Source: Lachnospiraceae bacterium (GTDB lineage: Bacteria; Bacillota_A; Clostridia; Lachnospirales; Lachnospiraceae). Taken from it: a stretch of 24,809 bases of DNA. A program made the translations under genes and the position numbers. The stretch spans positions 1 to 24,809 of the forward strand of contig JAGADM010000087.1 in the NCBI GenBank assembly GCA_017613595.1, read 5' to 3'. Under the pieces are notes generated by a model. That model was given only the letters and a program-made list of their open reading frames with translations. It had not been told where the DNA came from and made no database searches. How positions within the stretch are numbered: the stretch's first letter is position 1; the number at the start of each line of letters is the position of its first letter. Shown piece by piece: positions 15,105 to 23,028 of the stretch.

Positions 15105-17123
15105 ATGGAGTGGAAGGAAAGATTGAAAGGGAAAGGCTTCTGGATCGCGATTGCCGCCATGGCGGTTGTGATCATTGCCCTTACGATTGCGTTGATCATC
15201 GTGATCGGTAAAGCCGGACGACTGAAGAAAGAACAGGATAAGAACGCAGCGAACGGTAATTCTACGGGAGAACCGGCCGTAACGGGAAAGGCGTCGCCGA
15301 CCGATAAACCGACGGACGAGCCGACCCCGACCGACGAGCCGGAACCGACGGACGAGCCGACGCCGACGGACGAGCCGACGCCGACCGATGAGCCGGCACC
15401 GACCGGAGAACCGGGTCCGACTGAGGAGCCGACACCGACGCCGAAGGTGACGGACGGTTATCAGATTGAGTACTCCGCGGGCAACAGCTGGACCGATAAG
15501 GACGTCAACATGTACGGCCTGGATATTGCAATCCGCAATCACACCAAGACCGCCGTTAAAGGATGGAAGCTTGTTCTTACGATTGAGGGACTTGACCGCG
15601 TAAGCGGATGGAACGGAACGTGGACGGTAAAGGGCAATACGCTTACGATCACTGACGCCGGATACAATTCGGACATTCCCGCAGGCGGAGCCGTCGCGAT
15701 CGGCTGTAACCTCGGTACGAAGAATAATCTGAAGATCACCGGCGCCACGCTGAACGGAAAGGAATGTGTTGTGACGGCAGGAAAGGTCGATCAGAACGCC
15801 ATCAATAACGGAAACAACCAGAACAATCAGAATAATCAGAACGGACAGAACGGCGGTACGGTGGATGTCAAGAAACTGCTGACACGTTCCGAAAAGGCGG
15901 TTCAGGGAGATGACTGGCTTTATACGGACGGCCGCAGAATCTATGATAAGAACGGCAAGCAGGTATGGCTGACCGGACTGAACTGGTTCGGATACAATAC
16001 GGGAACGAACACATTTGACGGCCTGTGGAACAGCCAGCTGGAGCCGACGGTAAAGGCGATCGCGGATCACGGATTCAATCTGATCCGGGTGCCGATTTCC
16101 GCTGAACTGATTCTGCAGTGGAAGCGCGGCGAGTACCCGAAGGCGAACTACAACAACGCCTATAATACGGCACTGAACAGCATGAACAGCCTGGAGATCT
16201 GGGAGTACTTCCTTGTGCTTGCCGAGTCGAACGGTATCAAGGTAATTCCGGATATCCACAGCGCGGAAACCAATGCGTCCGGCCACAACGTAAACCTCTG
16301 GTATACGTCCAGGATTTCGGTCATGGATTATTATACGGCACTCGAATGGATGGCCGACCGCTATAAGAACAACGATACAATCATCGGTTACGACCTGAAG
16401 AACGAGCCGCACGGAAAGCCGTATGAAGGCAGCGGAGCGGCAATCTGGAACGATTCGAAGAGTGAGAACAACTGGAAATTCGTTGCGGAGACCGCGGCGG
16501 CGAAGATTCTTGCGAAGAACCCGAATGTGCTGATCCTCGTCGAGGGAACGGAAATCTTCCCGACGGATTTGTCGTCCAATTCGGATTATCACTCAACCGA
16601 TGAAAAGGATTACTACTTCAACTGGTGGGGCGGCAACCTTCGCGGCGTAAAGAAGTATCCGGTTAACCTGGGTAAATATCAGAATAAGCTTGTTTATTCA
16701 CCGCACGATTACGGCCCGACCGTATATAAGCAGCCTTGGTTTGAGGGCACATTTACCTATGACAGCCTGATGAAGGACTGCTGGAAGGATAACTGGTTCT
16801 ACATTTACGAAGAGAACATCGCACCGCTTCTGATCGGCGAGTGGGGAGGCTTCATGACGGAGCCGAACCTGACCTGGATGACCTACATGCGGAAGCTGAT
16901 TTCGACCTATCGTCTGAATCACACCTTCTGGTGCCTGAACGCCAACTCCGGCGATACCGGCGGACTGCTTCTCGATGACTTTAAGACGTGGGACACCGAA
17001 AAATACAACTTCGTAAAGCAGGTGCTCTGGCAGCAGAACGGCAAGTTTGTCGGTCTCGATCACGCAATCCCGCTCGGCGAGAACGGAATCACGCTCAGCG
17101 CCGCGAAGAAAGAAACGTGGTAA
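15105..17123 (+). CDS. Membrane-anchored endoglucanase, CBM2-like module plus GH5 (subfamily 1-like)
   Basis: A 672-residue extracellular beta-1,4-glucanase. Order: basic N-terminus and one hydrophobic helix (about 12-35) without an obvious cleavage site, so probably a type II anchor; Pro/Thr/Asp/Glu repeat linker (64-113); a CBM2-like cellulose-binding module (about 117-225, with WKLVLTI, SGWNGTW and the late YNSDIPAGG motif); Asn/Gln-rich linker (229-250); GH5 catalytic domain (about 265-650). The acid/base is Glu434 in LKNEPHG and the nucleophile Glu579 in LLIGEWGG. YFNWWGGNLRGV (504-515) is characteristic of GH5 subfamily 1. There is no dockerin and no LPXTG, so the enzyme appears to stay on the cell by its N-terminal helix. 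The ATG at 15105 has AGGAGG upstream. It follows the HAD gene by 48 bases. Cellulase identity is firm; the anchor is inferred. Confidence 0.93.
   Translation: MEWKERLKGKGFWIAIAAMAVVIIALTIALIIVIGKAGRLKKEQDKNAANGNSTGEPAVTGKASPTDKPTDEPTPTDEPEPTDEPTPTDEPTPTDEPAPTGEPGPTEEPTPTPKVTDGYQIEYSAGNSWTDKDVNMYGLDIAIRNHTKTAVKGWKLVLTIEGLDRVSGWNGTWTVKGNTLTITDAGYNSDIPAGGAVAIGCNLGTKNNLKITGATLNGKECVVTAGKVDQNAINNGNNQNNQNNQNGQNGGTVDVKKLLTRSEKAVQGDDWLYTDGRRIYDKNGKQVWLTGLNWFGYNTGTNTFDGLWNSQLEPTVKAIADHGFNLIRVPISAELILQWKRGEYPKANYNNAYNTALNSMNSLEIWEYFLVLAESNGIKVIPDIHSAETNASGHNVNLWYTSRISVMDYYTALEWMADRYKNNDTIIGYDLKNEPHGKPYEGSGAAIWNDSKSENNWKFVAETAAAKILAKNPNVLILVEGTEIFPTDLSSNSDYHSTDEKDYYFNWWGGNLRGVKKYPVNLGKYQNKLVYSPHDYGPTVYKQPWFEGTFTYDSLMKDCWKDNWFYIYEENIAPLLIGEWGGFMTEPNLTWMTYMRKLISTYRLNHTFWCLNANSGDTGGLLLDDFKTWDTEKYNFVKQVLWQQNGKFVGLDHAIPLGENGITLSAAKKETW
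15294..15443 (+). repeat. Repeat encoding DEPTPT-type linker of the cellulase
   Basis: Imperfect tandem units of 12-18 bases (gacgagccgacgccgac and variants) encode (D/E)-E-P-x-P-T repeats, a flexible glycosylatable spacer between membrane and binding module. Unit number is likely to vary among strains. Confidence 0.8.
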
Positions 17124-17158
17124 CGCCGTTTCAAAAAAGAGAAAACAGAAGAATAAAA

Positions 17159-17189
17159 AAGATGCCGCCACATTGTGTGACGGCATCTT
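17159..17189 (-). terminator. Intrinsic terminator of minus-strand tRNA-Ala(CGC)
   Basis: AAGATGCCG (17159-17167) pairs with CGGCATCTT (17181-17189), continued inside by CACA/TGTG after one mismatch. On the minus strand it is followed by T residues (the A-run at 17155-17160 on the + strand), so it terminates the tRNA. On the + strand it lacks a T-tract, though it may still mark the 3' end of the cellulase message. Confidence 0.85.
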
Positions 17190-17199
17190 AGGATTTAAG

Positions 17200-17272
17200 T
17201 GGAGCATAGGGGGATCGAACCCCTGGCCTCCAGATTGCGAACCTGGCGCTCTCCCAGCTGAGCTAATACCCC
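17200..17272 (-). tRNA. tRNA-Ala (anticodon CGC)
   Basis: A complete 73-base cloverleaf on the minus strand: acceptor GGGGTAT/ATGCTCC, D stem GCTC/GAGC, anticodon stem CCAGG/TCTGG (one G-T pair) with loop TTCGCAA, T arm AGGGG-TTCGATC-CCCCT, discriminator A. The anticodon CGC (17237-17239 on the + strand as GCG) reads only GCG. The G3-U70 alanine identity pair is present. CCA is not encoded. Confidence 0.95.
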
Positions 17273-17281
17273 GAACCGGCC

Positions 17282-17299
17282 GTTCCGCCTAAGCGGAAC
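17282..17299 (-). other. Hairpin in the tRNA-Ala(CGC) 5' leader
   Basis: GTTCCGC (17282-17288) and GCGGAAC (17293-17299) form a perfect 7-bp stem with loop CTAA, between the minus-strand promoter and the mature tRNA 5' end. It would be part of the precursor removed by RNase P. Confidence 0.6.
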
Positions 17300-17315
17300 A
17301 AAGGATTACGGTGTC

Positions 17316-17343
17316 ATTATAGCCCATTTTACGGAAAAGTCAA
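17316..17343 (-). promoter_or_regulatory. Minus-strand promoter of tRNA-Ala(CGC)
   Basis: Read on the minus strand, TTGACT (17343-17338) and TATAAT (17321-17316) are spaced by 16 bp, about 44 bases upstream of the tRNA. It is back to back with the + strand promoter at 17359. Confidence 0.8.
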
Positions 17344-17358
17344 TCGGGAAGTTTTTGA

Positions 17359-17387
17359 TTGACAAGGCATTCCCTATGAAATATACT
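17359..17387 (+). promoter_or_regulatory. Promoter of the DUF1508 gene
   Basis: TTGACA (17359-17364) and TATACT (17382-17387) are spaced by 17 bp. The start codon follows after about 50 bases. The -35 forms, with the divergent tRNA -35, a perfect inverted repeat GTCAATC/GATTGAC (17339-17345, 17357-17363). Confidence 0.85.
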
Positions 17388-17438
17388 ATTCTGTAGGGTA
17401 ATATTAATCTAACCCGAGAAATCAGGAGGAAGAGTATT

Positions 17439-17807
17439 ATGGGTAAATTTGTTATTAAAACGGTTGCCAGCGGCATTAAGTTCGATCTGAAGGCCGGCAA
17501 TGGTGAAGTTATTGCAACAAGCGAAGTTTATTCCAGCGAGAAGTCCTGCAAGAACGGTATCGAGAGCGTTCGTAAGAATGCCGTTGCCGCTAACATCGAG
17601 GACCAGACCGTAGAAGGCTTCGAAAAGGCTAAGCATCCCAAGTTTGAGGTTTACAACGATAAGAAGGGTGAGTTCCGTTTCCGCCTGAAAGCTACGAACG
17701 GCGAGATCATCGCAACGAGCGAAGGTTATAAGACGAAGGCAAGCTGCATGAACGGTATCGCAAGCGTTCAGAAGAATGCTCCCGAGGCACCTGTTACGGA
17801 GGCTTAA
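17439..17807 (+). CDS. YegP-like protein with two DUF1508 repeats
   Basis: A small 122-residue protein made of two DUF1508 repeats of about 50 residues. The first reads KFVIKTVASGIKFDLKAGNG and IATSEVYSSEKSCKNGIESV, the second KFEVYNDKKGEFRFRLKATNG and IATSEGYKTKASCMNGIASV. Each repeat is a beta-strand pair followed by a helix, and the F-x-L-K-A-x-N-G and I-A-T-S-E-x-Y motifs match the YegP family. The biochemical role is not established. The ATG has AGGAGG ten bases upstream and a strong promoter, suggesting high expression. It is transcribed alone and followed by two hairpins. Codon use looks biased like that of the ribosomal genes. Confidence 0.9.
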   Translation: MGKFVIKTVASGIKFDLKAGNGEVIATSEVYSSEKSCKNGIESVRKNAVAANIEDQTVEGFEKAKHPKFEVYNDKKGEFRFRLKATNGEIIATSEGYKTKASCMNGIASVQKNAPEAPVTEA

Positions 17808-17821
17808 TCCGAATTTCTTTC

Positions 17822-17895
17822 GCGGGATTATCCCGCTAATAGGAGAGTAACAATTCGAAATCCCCGTGCCGTCTCTATTCCCGGCACGGGGTTTG
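17822..17895 (+). terminator. Hairpin and intrinsic terminator after DUF1508 gene
   Basis: A small hairpin GCGGGA-TTA-TCCCGC (17822-17836) is followed by a strong 10-bp stem CCCCGTGCCG/CGGCACGGGG (17862-17871, 17882-17891) and a short TTTGT tail. The second is the likely terminator; the T-tract is weak. Confidence 0.75.
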
Positions 17896-17970
17896 TGTGA
17901 TAAAGAAAGAAATGTGCTTATTGAGGCACGATAAACGGCCGGATGACCGGTCTTGTGACGGAGAGAATGT

Positions 17971-18978
17971 ATGACTTCAGAGAATTTTGAGCGCCTGCAT
18001 GCGGATGCGGCGAGAAGAGCCGGAAAAGGTGCGGATTACGGCGCCATGGCTCGTGTGGAAGCGGAGATTAAGAAGGTAATCGTCGGTAAGGACGATGTTA
18101 TCCGCAATGTATTAACCGCCATTATCGCGGGCGGCCACATCCTCCTTGAGGATGTTCCCGGCGTAGGAAAGACAACGCTTGCCGTTGCCTGCTCCAAAGC
18201 CATGAACTTAGACTATAAGAGAACGCAGTTTACCCCGGATATCATGCCTTCCGACGTAGTCGGATTCTGCATGTACGATAAGGACGAGAAGCAGAAGGTT
18301 TACGTTCCGGGAAGCATTCTCTGTAACTTATATCTTGCCGATGAGATCAACCGTACTTCGTCGAAGACGCAGTCGGCTCTTCTTGAGGCAATGGAGGAAG
18401 GTAATATCACGGTTGAGGGCGAGACAAGAGCGCTCCCCAACCCGTTCATCGTTATCGCGACGCAGAACCCGGTCGGTGCCGCCGGTACGCAGATGCTTCC
18501 GGATTCCCAGCTTGACCGTTTCATGGTCCGTCTGAGCATGGGCTATCCGCAGGCGGAATCGGAGATTGCCATGATGAAGGCAAGAAGTAACGCGGATCCG
18601 CTCGAAAGCGTTGAAAACGTACTGTCGAAGGAAGGCCTTCTCGCATGCAGAGAGGCGGCAGACTGCGTATTTGTCCACGATTCCATCTATCGTTATATCA
18701 CGGAACTCGTAAACCGTACGAGAAACCATTCGATGATCGCGCTCGGCGTCAGCCCGCGCGGCTCCCTCGCGCTTGTCGCCATGGCAAAGGCAAAGGCATT
18801 CCTTTCGGGCCGGAACTATGTTCTGCCGGAGGATGTTGCCGACGTATTTGTCTGCACGGTTGCGCACCGTCTCATTCTGACGGCGACCGCAAGAGCGCAG
18901 AAGGCAGAGATTGCATTTATCGCAATGGATATTCTGAGGAATGTTCCGTCGCCGCGTATTTCCGCTGCCGGGAAGTAG
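17971..18978 (+). CDS. MoxR-family AAA+ ATPase
   Basis: A cytosolic 335-residue AAA+ ATPase of the MoxR group, thought to act as a chaperone that remodels partner proteins encoded next to it. Walker A is DVPGVGKTT (about 61-69), Walker B YLADEINR (121-128), sensor 1 ATQNP (163-167), followed by the MoxR motif LPDSQLDRFMVR with its arginine finger region and a C-terminal helical lid (SPRGSLALVAMAKAKAFLSGR). The ATG at 17971 has a GGAGAG site. It is the first gene of a MoxR-DUF58-transglutaminase cluster, a widely conserved order in bacteria; 63 bases separate it from the DUF58 gene. No clear promoter is visible in the 75 bases after the preceding terminator. Confidence 0.93.
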   Translation: MTSENFERLHADAARRAGKGADYGAMARVEAEIKKVIVGKDDVIRNVLTAIIAGGHILLEDVPGVGKTTLAVACSKAMNLDYKRTQFTPDIMPSDVVGFCMYDKDEKQKVYVPGSILCNLYLADEINRTSSKTQSALLEAMEEGNITVEGETRALPNPFIVIATQNPVGAAGTQMLPDSQLDRFMVRLSMGYPQAESEIAMMKARSNADPLESVENVLSKEGLLACREAADCVFVHDSIYRYITELVNRTRNHSMIALGVSPRGSLALVAMAKAKAFLSGRNYVLPEDVADVFVCTVAHRLILTATARAQKAEIAFIAMDILRNVPSPRISAAGK

Positions 18979-19041
18979 GCGCGCCGGAGATTCCGTCCGC
19001 GGCCGGTTCCGGCCGTGCGACTTGTTGTGTAGGGGGATATA

Positions 19042-20220
19042 ATGCACAAGAACCGACTCTTGTATTGCTTCTATCTGATCGGAATCTTCTATGTTTCCAT
19101 GATCTACAATAATTACGGATTGTATGTCATCCTGTTCATGAGCTTCCTTCTCCCGGTTGCCGCGCTGATCTATTGCCTGGTGCTCCGCGGAAAAGTGTAT
19201 ATCGAATGGGGCAATCCCGAATTCACGGACGACGATCCCGATTCCGCGAAGCTGTGCTTCCTGATCCGGAACGCGGGGTTTCTTACGAGCGGCGATGTCA
19301 TCGTCCATTATTCCGTGACCGATGTCCAGAAGAATCAATCCAAACAGAAGAAAGTGAAGACAGCCGTTGTTGCGCGCGGGGTTACGAAGGAATATCTGCA
19401 GGCAGAGTTCAATCACCCCGGCAATGTTTCGTGCAGTCTGAAGAAAGTCCGGGTGTGTGATCCGCTGGGGCTTTTTTGCTGTGCGGGACGCGTATCCGCG
19501 GCGGAAGTATCGTTCAGCATTATGCCGACGCTTTCGGAGATTACGGAAACGCCTTTCCGCCACAATCCGTACGCGTACATTGAAGAGGAAGAGTATTCGA
19601 CGGTGAAGCCGGGCGATGACCCGTCCGAGCTGTTCGGCACGCGTGAATACCGTCCGGGCGACCGCAGAAACCGCATTCACTGGGCTTTGACGGCCAAGCA
19701 GGATGACCTGATCGTAAAGGAACTCGGTCTGCCGGTGGAGTGTGCTTCGCTCGTGCTGCTTGATATGGTCCGTACAGACAATGACGAAGAGATTACGACG
19801 CTTTTCGAAGCCGCATTTTCCCTGAGTGAGCATCTCGCAAGGGACGGACACCGTCACCGTTTCGCCTGGTATGATACGGTACGGCGCGTCTTAAGCAGGC
19901 AGACGATCGAGAACGCGGAGGATGTATACGCGATCATTCCGCAGGTGTTCAGCTGTCAGCTTACAAAGGAAGATGAGAGCGTGGTTCCGCTTTATTTCGC
20001 GGAAAACCCGCGCGAGCGTTACCGCAATATTTTCTATATCACGAACGCGAAGAACGGAACCGGTACGGATACGCTCCGCAACCTCCGCGGAGACGCATTC
20101 GTGGAATGTTTCATCATCACGAAAGACGGCACCTTTATTGATGAAGGCGAATGGAGAGAATTCCCCATCCGGCCGTTGTATTTTCCGGAGGATATCTCCG
20201 GGAAGGGAGGTGCACTGTGA
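19042..20220 (+). CDS. DUF58 domain-containing membrane protein
   Basis: A 392-residue protein with two N-terminal hydrophobic helices (about 5-22 and 26-48), an extracytoplasmic-like beta domain, and the DUF58 core REYRPGDRRNRIHWALTAKQDDLIVKE (201-227 in part), the conserved block of this family. The region after it has a von Willebrand A-like arrangement (LVLLDMVRTDNDEE); only part of a metal-site motif is visible. DUF58 proteins are found with MoxR ATPases and are thought to be their partners. The ATG at 19042 has AGGGGGAT upstream. The stop overlaps the GTG start of the next gene (GTGA), so translation is coupled. The molecular role of the family is not settled. Confidence 0.9.
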   Translation: MHKNRLLYCFYLIGIFYVSMIYNNYGLYVILFMSFLLPVAALIYCLVLRGKVYIEWGNPEFTDDDPDSAKLCFLIRNAGFLTSGDVIVHYSVTDVQKNQSKQKKVKTAVVARGVTKEYLQAEFNHPGNVSCSLKKVRVCDPLGLFCCAGRVSAAEVSFSIMPTLSEITETPFRHNPYAYIEEEEYSTVKPGDDPSELFGTREYRPGDRRNRIHWALTAKQDDLIVKELGLPVECASLVLLDMVRTDNDEEITTLFEAAFSLSEHLARDGHRHRFAWYDTVRRVLSRQTIENAEDVYAIIPQVFSCQLTKEDESVVPLYFAENPRERYRNIFYITNAKNGTGTDTLRNLRGDAFVECFIITKDGTFIDEGEWREFPIRPLYFPEDISGKGGAL

Positions 20221-22631
20221 AGAAAGGGCAGAACACCTTCGCGAGGCTTTCCCTTCGCGCATTCAATGTATTCCTCTGCAATACGGTTGCCATCGGCTTT
20301 TTGATCAACATGTTCGACTTAAAGCTGTCCTTAGGGCTTATATTCGTGATTGCGCTTGCGTCGGCCGTTTCGGTTGCCGTGTGCGCGGCGCGGAAGCATC
20401 GGGCACTGCTGATCAGCGGGTACTTTATCGCGACGTTCGGAATCGGATTCATGCTTGCGGGCAGTGTTGCGGCAGGCATTAAGGAGATCGTCAACCGGTT
20501 CACGCAGATGATCTCGTACGCCTACAATCTGGATATTGCTTCGGAATCGGAAGCAGACGGCACGGCAGCGTTGCTGATCGTCGTCGGACTTGCGGCGATG
20601 CTTACCTGCATGCTGCTGGCGATTGCGTATACGGCCAATAAGAATTACTACGGGTGGATATCCGTAGCGGTTTCCGCCGTCGTACTTGCGCTTGTGCTGA
20701 ACATATTCCCTTCGGCGGCATATGTGATCGCATTTTTCGTCATGATGGTCTATCTGAAGATCACGGTGTCCTGGGAGAGGGCCGGTTCACAGGCAATCGT
20801 CGGGCATTCTTTTCTGATGATCGTTGTACTTCTGATCGCGACGCTTGTCTGCGTGGAAGTCTGGAACAAAGACAGGCATGAGGAAAGCTGGGAGAGCGGA
20901 AAGATCCGGAACAAGGTCCGTGACTGGAATGCCACTGCCGGTACCCGTATCGGTAATTTTGTGAGCAACAAGATCAACAAGGGGGGAGACGAACTGGCGG
21001 GCATGTCCGGCGGCATGATCGGTAAAGCCGGCATCCGGTCCCTGAATAAGACCGACCTTATCGTGTATCTGCCTGCCAATGCTCCGCAGACTTATATCAA
21101 AGGCTATACCGGCAATCAGTACCAGTTCGGCGGATGGCGCACGGATTCCATGGACTATTACGAGTTCTACCGCGGTGAATCCGAGTACTGGAAGATCATG
21201 GAAAGCGGGTTTGAAGAAACCATGTCCTATGTTCTGCTGAATCAGGTGTTCCAGAATCGGGAGGCGTTCCCGCCGGGTGACGCTTTAATGCCGCTGTATA
21301 AGAGCGATATCACGATCGTGATCGCGGGAGCGTCCAGCGCGTATCAGTATCATACCTACAGCGAAGTGAACGGTATGATGATTTATAATACACAGGGAAT
21401 TCCCGGAAGCGTTGCGGTTGACGGAAGCATCCTGGAAAACACCTCATCGCTGATCGAAACGGATTCCGGAGAGTTGTATCATAAGGCGGCGCAGGAATAT
21501 CTGTGGAATTACGCCATGATGCAGTTTACGGAAGTGCCTGCGATGTTCGAAGAGGCGCTGCGGCCGGTTATTGAAGAGTACTACAGCGATTATCTGCCGA
21601 AGCATCCCGCGATCACCTATCAGGAGACGCTGCAGGGCAAAATAGACTTCGTCAAGCAGTACCTCAGAGAAAATTATCTGTACACGACGCATCCGCCGAA
21701 GAATACGGAGGACAAGGATCCGGTCATGTTCTTCATTGAAGACAGCCATGCCGGATACTGTCAGCATTTTGCTTCGACGGCAATCATGATCCTCCGTCTG
21801 CTCGGTGTACCTTCCCGTTACGCGGAAGGGTATGTGATCCACGGCTCCGATATCGTAAAGGCGGGCAAATCGGATAACAACGTTGACGGCTACGGAGAAG
21901 TCTGGGAAATCTGGGGGACACCGGATACGTCGCAGTCAACAGACAGTGTCATGGTAAAGGTTCCGGACGGAAACGCGCATGCATGGGCGGAGATCTGGAT
22001 TAACGATTACGGCTGGTTCCCGATCGAGGCGACCGTGGGATTTGAAACTTCCGTCCGCGAGTGGGAGATCAACCGACCGACACCGACCGAAAAGCCGAGC
22101 GTAACTCCTTCGGGCACGGTTACGCCGAAGCCTACCGGTTCCGCAAAGCCGACGCCTGCTCCGGGAACGAAGAACGGCGAGACGGTGAAGCCTGTAACGA
22201 AGACAAATATCTGGCCGCTGCTTCTTGCATGCGGCGTGATCCTTCTTATATTCGGCATCCCGGCAACGCGGTCCACATGGATCCGCGCGGGACGGAAACG
22301 GAAGCTTCTTGCGCGCAGCACGAAAAAGGCAACTATCGCGGCATATGAGGATATCGTGAAACTTGCGGAAAGATTCGGAATTACACGCGGCGCGAACGAA
22401 GCGGACCGTGAATTCCACGCGCGGCTCAGAAAGGAACTTCCGAAGGTTCCGGATGCAGAACCGTTCCGTGTGATCACAAACATCGCGGAGCGTGCGGCAT
22501 ACGCGGGCGGTAAGATTACCGAAATAGAGCGAAAGACAATGATCATCTATTACCGGGGGCTCCGTAAGGTTTATCTGAACGGATTGAATCCGGTGAAGCG
22601 CGTCTTCTGTAAGATGTTCGGAGGCGTGTAG
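20217..22631 (+). CDS. Transglutaminase-like membrane protein (TgpA-type)
   Basis: An 804-residue membrane protein. The N-terminus has about six helices (residues 15-215), then an extracytoplasmic region with a transglutaminase-like core: Cys515 in HAGYCQHFASTAIMILRLLGVPSRY, His588 in GNAHAWAEIW, Asp597 in NDYGWFPIEAT. A Pro/Thr-rich linker (620-660) leads to a last helix (about 664-683) and a cytoplasmic tail with a DUF4129-like arrangement. This order matches TgpA-type proteins coupled to MoxR and DUF58. The start is GTG at 20217, with GGGAGG six bases upstream and GTGA overlap with the preceding stop; an ATG at 20151 lies deep inside the DUF58 gene. The intact triad predicts a transamidase or peptidase acting outside the cell. 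The substrate is unknown. Confidence 0.9.
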   Translation: MKKGQNTFARLSLRAFNVFLCNTVAIGFLINMFDLKLSLGLIFVIALASAVSVAVCAARKHRALLISGYFIATFGIGFMLAGSVAAGIKEIVNRFTQMISYAYNLDIASESEADGTAALLIVVGLAAMLTCMLLAIAYTANKNYYGWISVAVSAVVLALVLNIFPSAAYVIAFFVMMVYLKITVSWERAGSQAIVGHSFLMIVVLLIATLVCVEVWNKDRHEESWESGKIRNKVRDWNATAGTRIGNFVSNKINKGGDELAGMSGGMIGKAGIRSLNKTDLIVYLPANAPQTYIKGYTGNQYQFGGWRTDSMDYYEFYRGESEYWKIMESGFEETMSYVLLNQVFQNREAFPPGDALMPLYKSDITIVIAGASSAYQYHTYSEVNGMMIYNTQGIPGSVAVDGSILENTSSLIETDSGELYHKAAQEYLWNYAMMQFTEVPAMFEEALRPVIEEYYSDYLPKHPAITYQETLQGKIDFVKQYLRENYLYTTHPPKNTEDKDPVMFFIEDSHAGYCQHFASTAIMILRLLGVPSRYAEGYVIHGSDIVKAGKSDNNVDGYGEVWEIWGTPDTSQSTDSVMVKVPDGNAHAWAEIWINDYGWFPIEATVGFETSVREWEINRPTPTEKPSVTPSGTVTPKPTGSAKPTPAPGTKNGETVKPVTKTNIWPLLLACGVILLIFGIPATRSTWIRAGRKRKLLARSTKKATIAAYEDIVKLAERFGITRGANEADREFHARLRKELPKVPDAEPFRVITNIAERAAYAGGKITEIERKTMIIYYRGLRKVYLNGLNPVKRVFCKMFGGV

Positions 22632-22667
22632 AATTTTCCTTAAAGAAAAGAATATGAAACCGTACGT

Positions 22668-22752
22668 CGGGACTGTCCCGGAGGCTGATGCCGAGGCAGT
22701 CCCGAATGCGGTGAAGAGGCTTTCCGGAGCGGACGCCGGACGCCCCGGAAAG
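22668..22752 (+). other. Two large hairpins between the transglutaminase gene and rpmG
   Basis: Hairpin 1 pairs CGGGACTG (22668-22675) with CAGTCCCG (22697-22704). Hairpin 2 pairs CTTTCCGG (22720-22727) with CCGGAAAG (22745-22752), continued by GCG/CGC after one symmetric mismatch. Neither is followed by a T-run (A residues follow the second). They may stop transcription poorly or stabilise the upstream message. Confidence 0.55.
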
Positions 22753-22767
22753 ATTCGAAAAAAACAG

Positions 22768-22797
22768 TTGACTCCGCGCGGGACCTTGTGTTATAGT
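22768..22797 (+). promoter_or_regulatory. Promoter of the rpmG-secE-nusG operon
   Basis: TTGACT (22768-22773) and TATAGT (22792-22797) are spaced by 18 bp. The start of rpmG follows about 60 bases on. The leader contains TAGGC (22801-22805) and GCCTA (22829-22833), which can pair around a T8 run. Confidence 0.75.
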
Positions 22798-22857
22798 AAG
22801 TAGGCTATGGAAGAGGTCTTTTTTTTATGCCTAAAAATAATACGGAGGTGGTAAGTT

Positions 22858-23007
22858 GTGCGAGTAAAGATTACATTAGCATGTACAGAATGCAAGCAGC
22901 GTAATTACAACACTACAAAAGAAAAGAAAAACCATCCTGACCGGATGGAGACCAAGAAGTACTGCAGATTCTGCAAACAGCACACGATGCACAAGGAAAC
23001 CAAGTAA
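22858..23007 (+). CDS. rpmG: 50S ribosomal protein L33
   Basis: A 49-residue ribosomal protein of the large subunit. The sequence begins [17 protein letters not shown] and carries two CxxC pairs (Cys9/Cys12 and Cys36/Cys39), so it is the zinc-binding (C+) form, of which Firmicutes often keep a zinc-free paralogue used when zinc is scarce. The start is GTG at 22858, with GGAGG nine bases upstream. It is the first gene of the usual rpmG-secE-nusG order; secE follows after 21 bases. Confidence 0.96.
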   Translation: MRVKITLACTECKQRNYNTTKEKKNHPDRMETKKYCRFCKQHTMHKETK

Positions 23008-23028
23008 AGACCGGAAAGGAAGAGAGTT

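Noticed and set aside
15294..15443. Tandem repeats as a possible CRISPR or regulatory array
   Set aside because: Units are in frame, imperfect, without spacers, and encode a Pro/Thr linker.
15051..16592. Open frame of about 513 codons on the minus strand opposite the cellulase
   Set aside because: The Arg-rich repeats are the reverse reading of the Pro/Thr/Asp linker; no start signal.
17159..17189. Hairpin as a + strand terminator of the cellulase gene
   Set aside because: There is no T-tract on the + strand; the T-run is on the minus strand, so it belongs mainly to the tRNA.
18328..19857. Open frame of about 509 codons on the minus strand opposite MoxR and DUF58
   Set aside because: It is antisense to two clearly conserved genes, shows no recognisable domain and is rich in His/Arg low-complexity sequence typical of shadow frames in G+C-rich codon positions.
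20151..20216. Upstream ATG of the transglutaminase gene
   Set aside because: It would overlap the DUF58 gene by 70 bases without a ribosome site; the GTG at 20217 has GGGAGG and a GTGA overlap.
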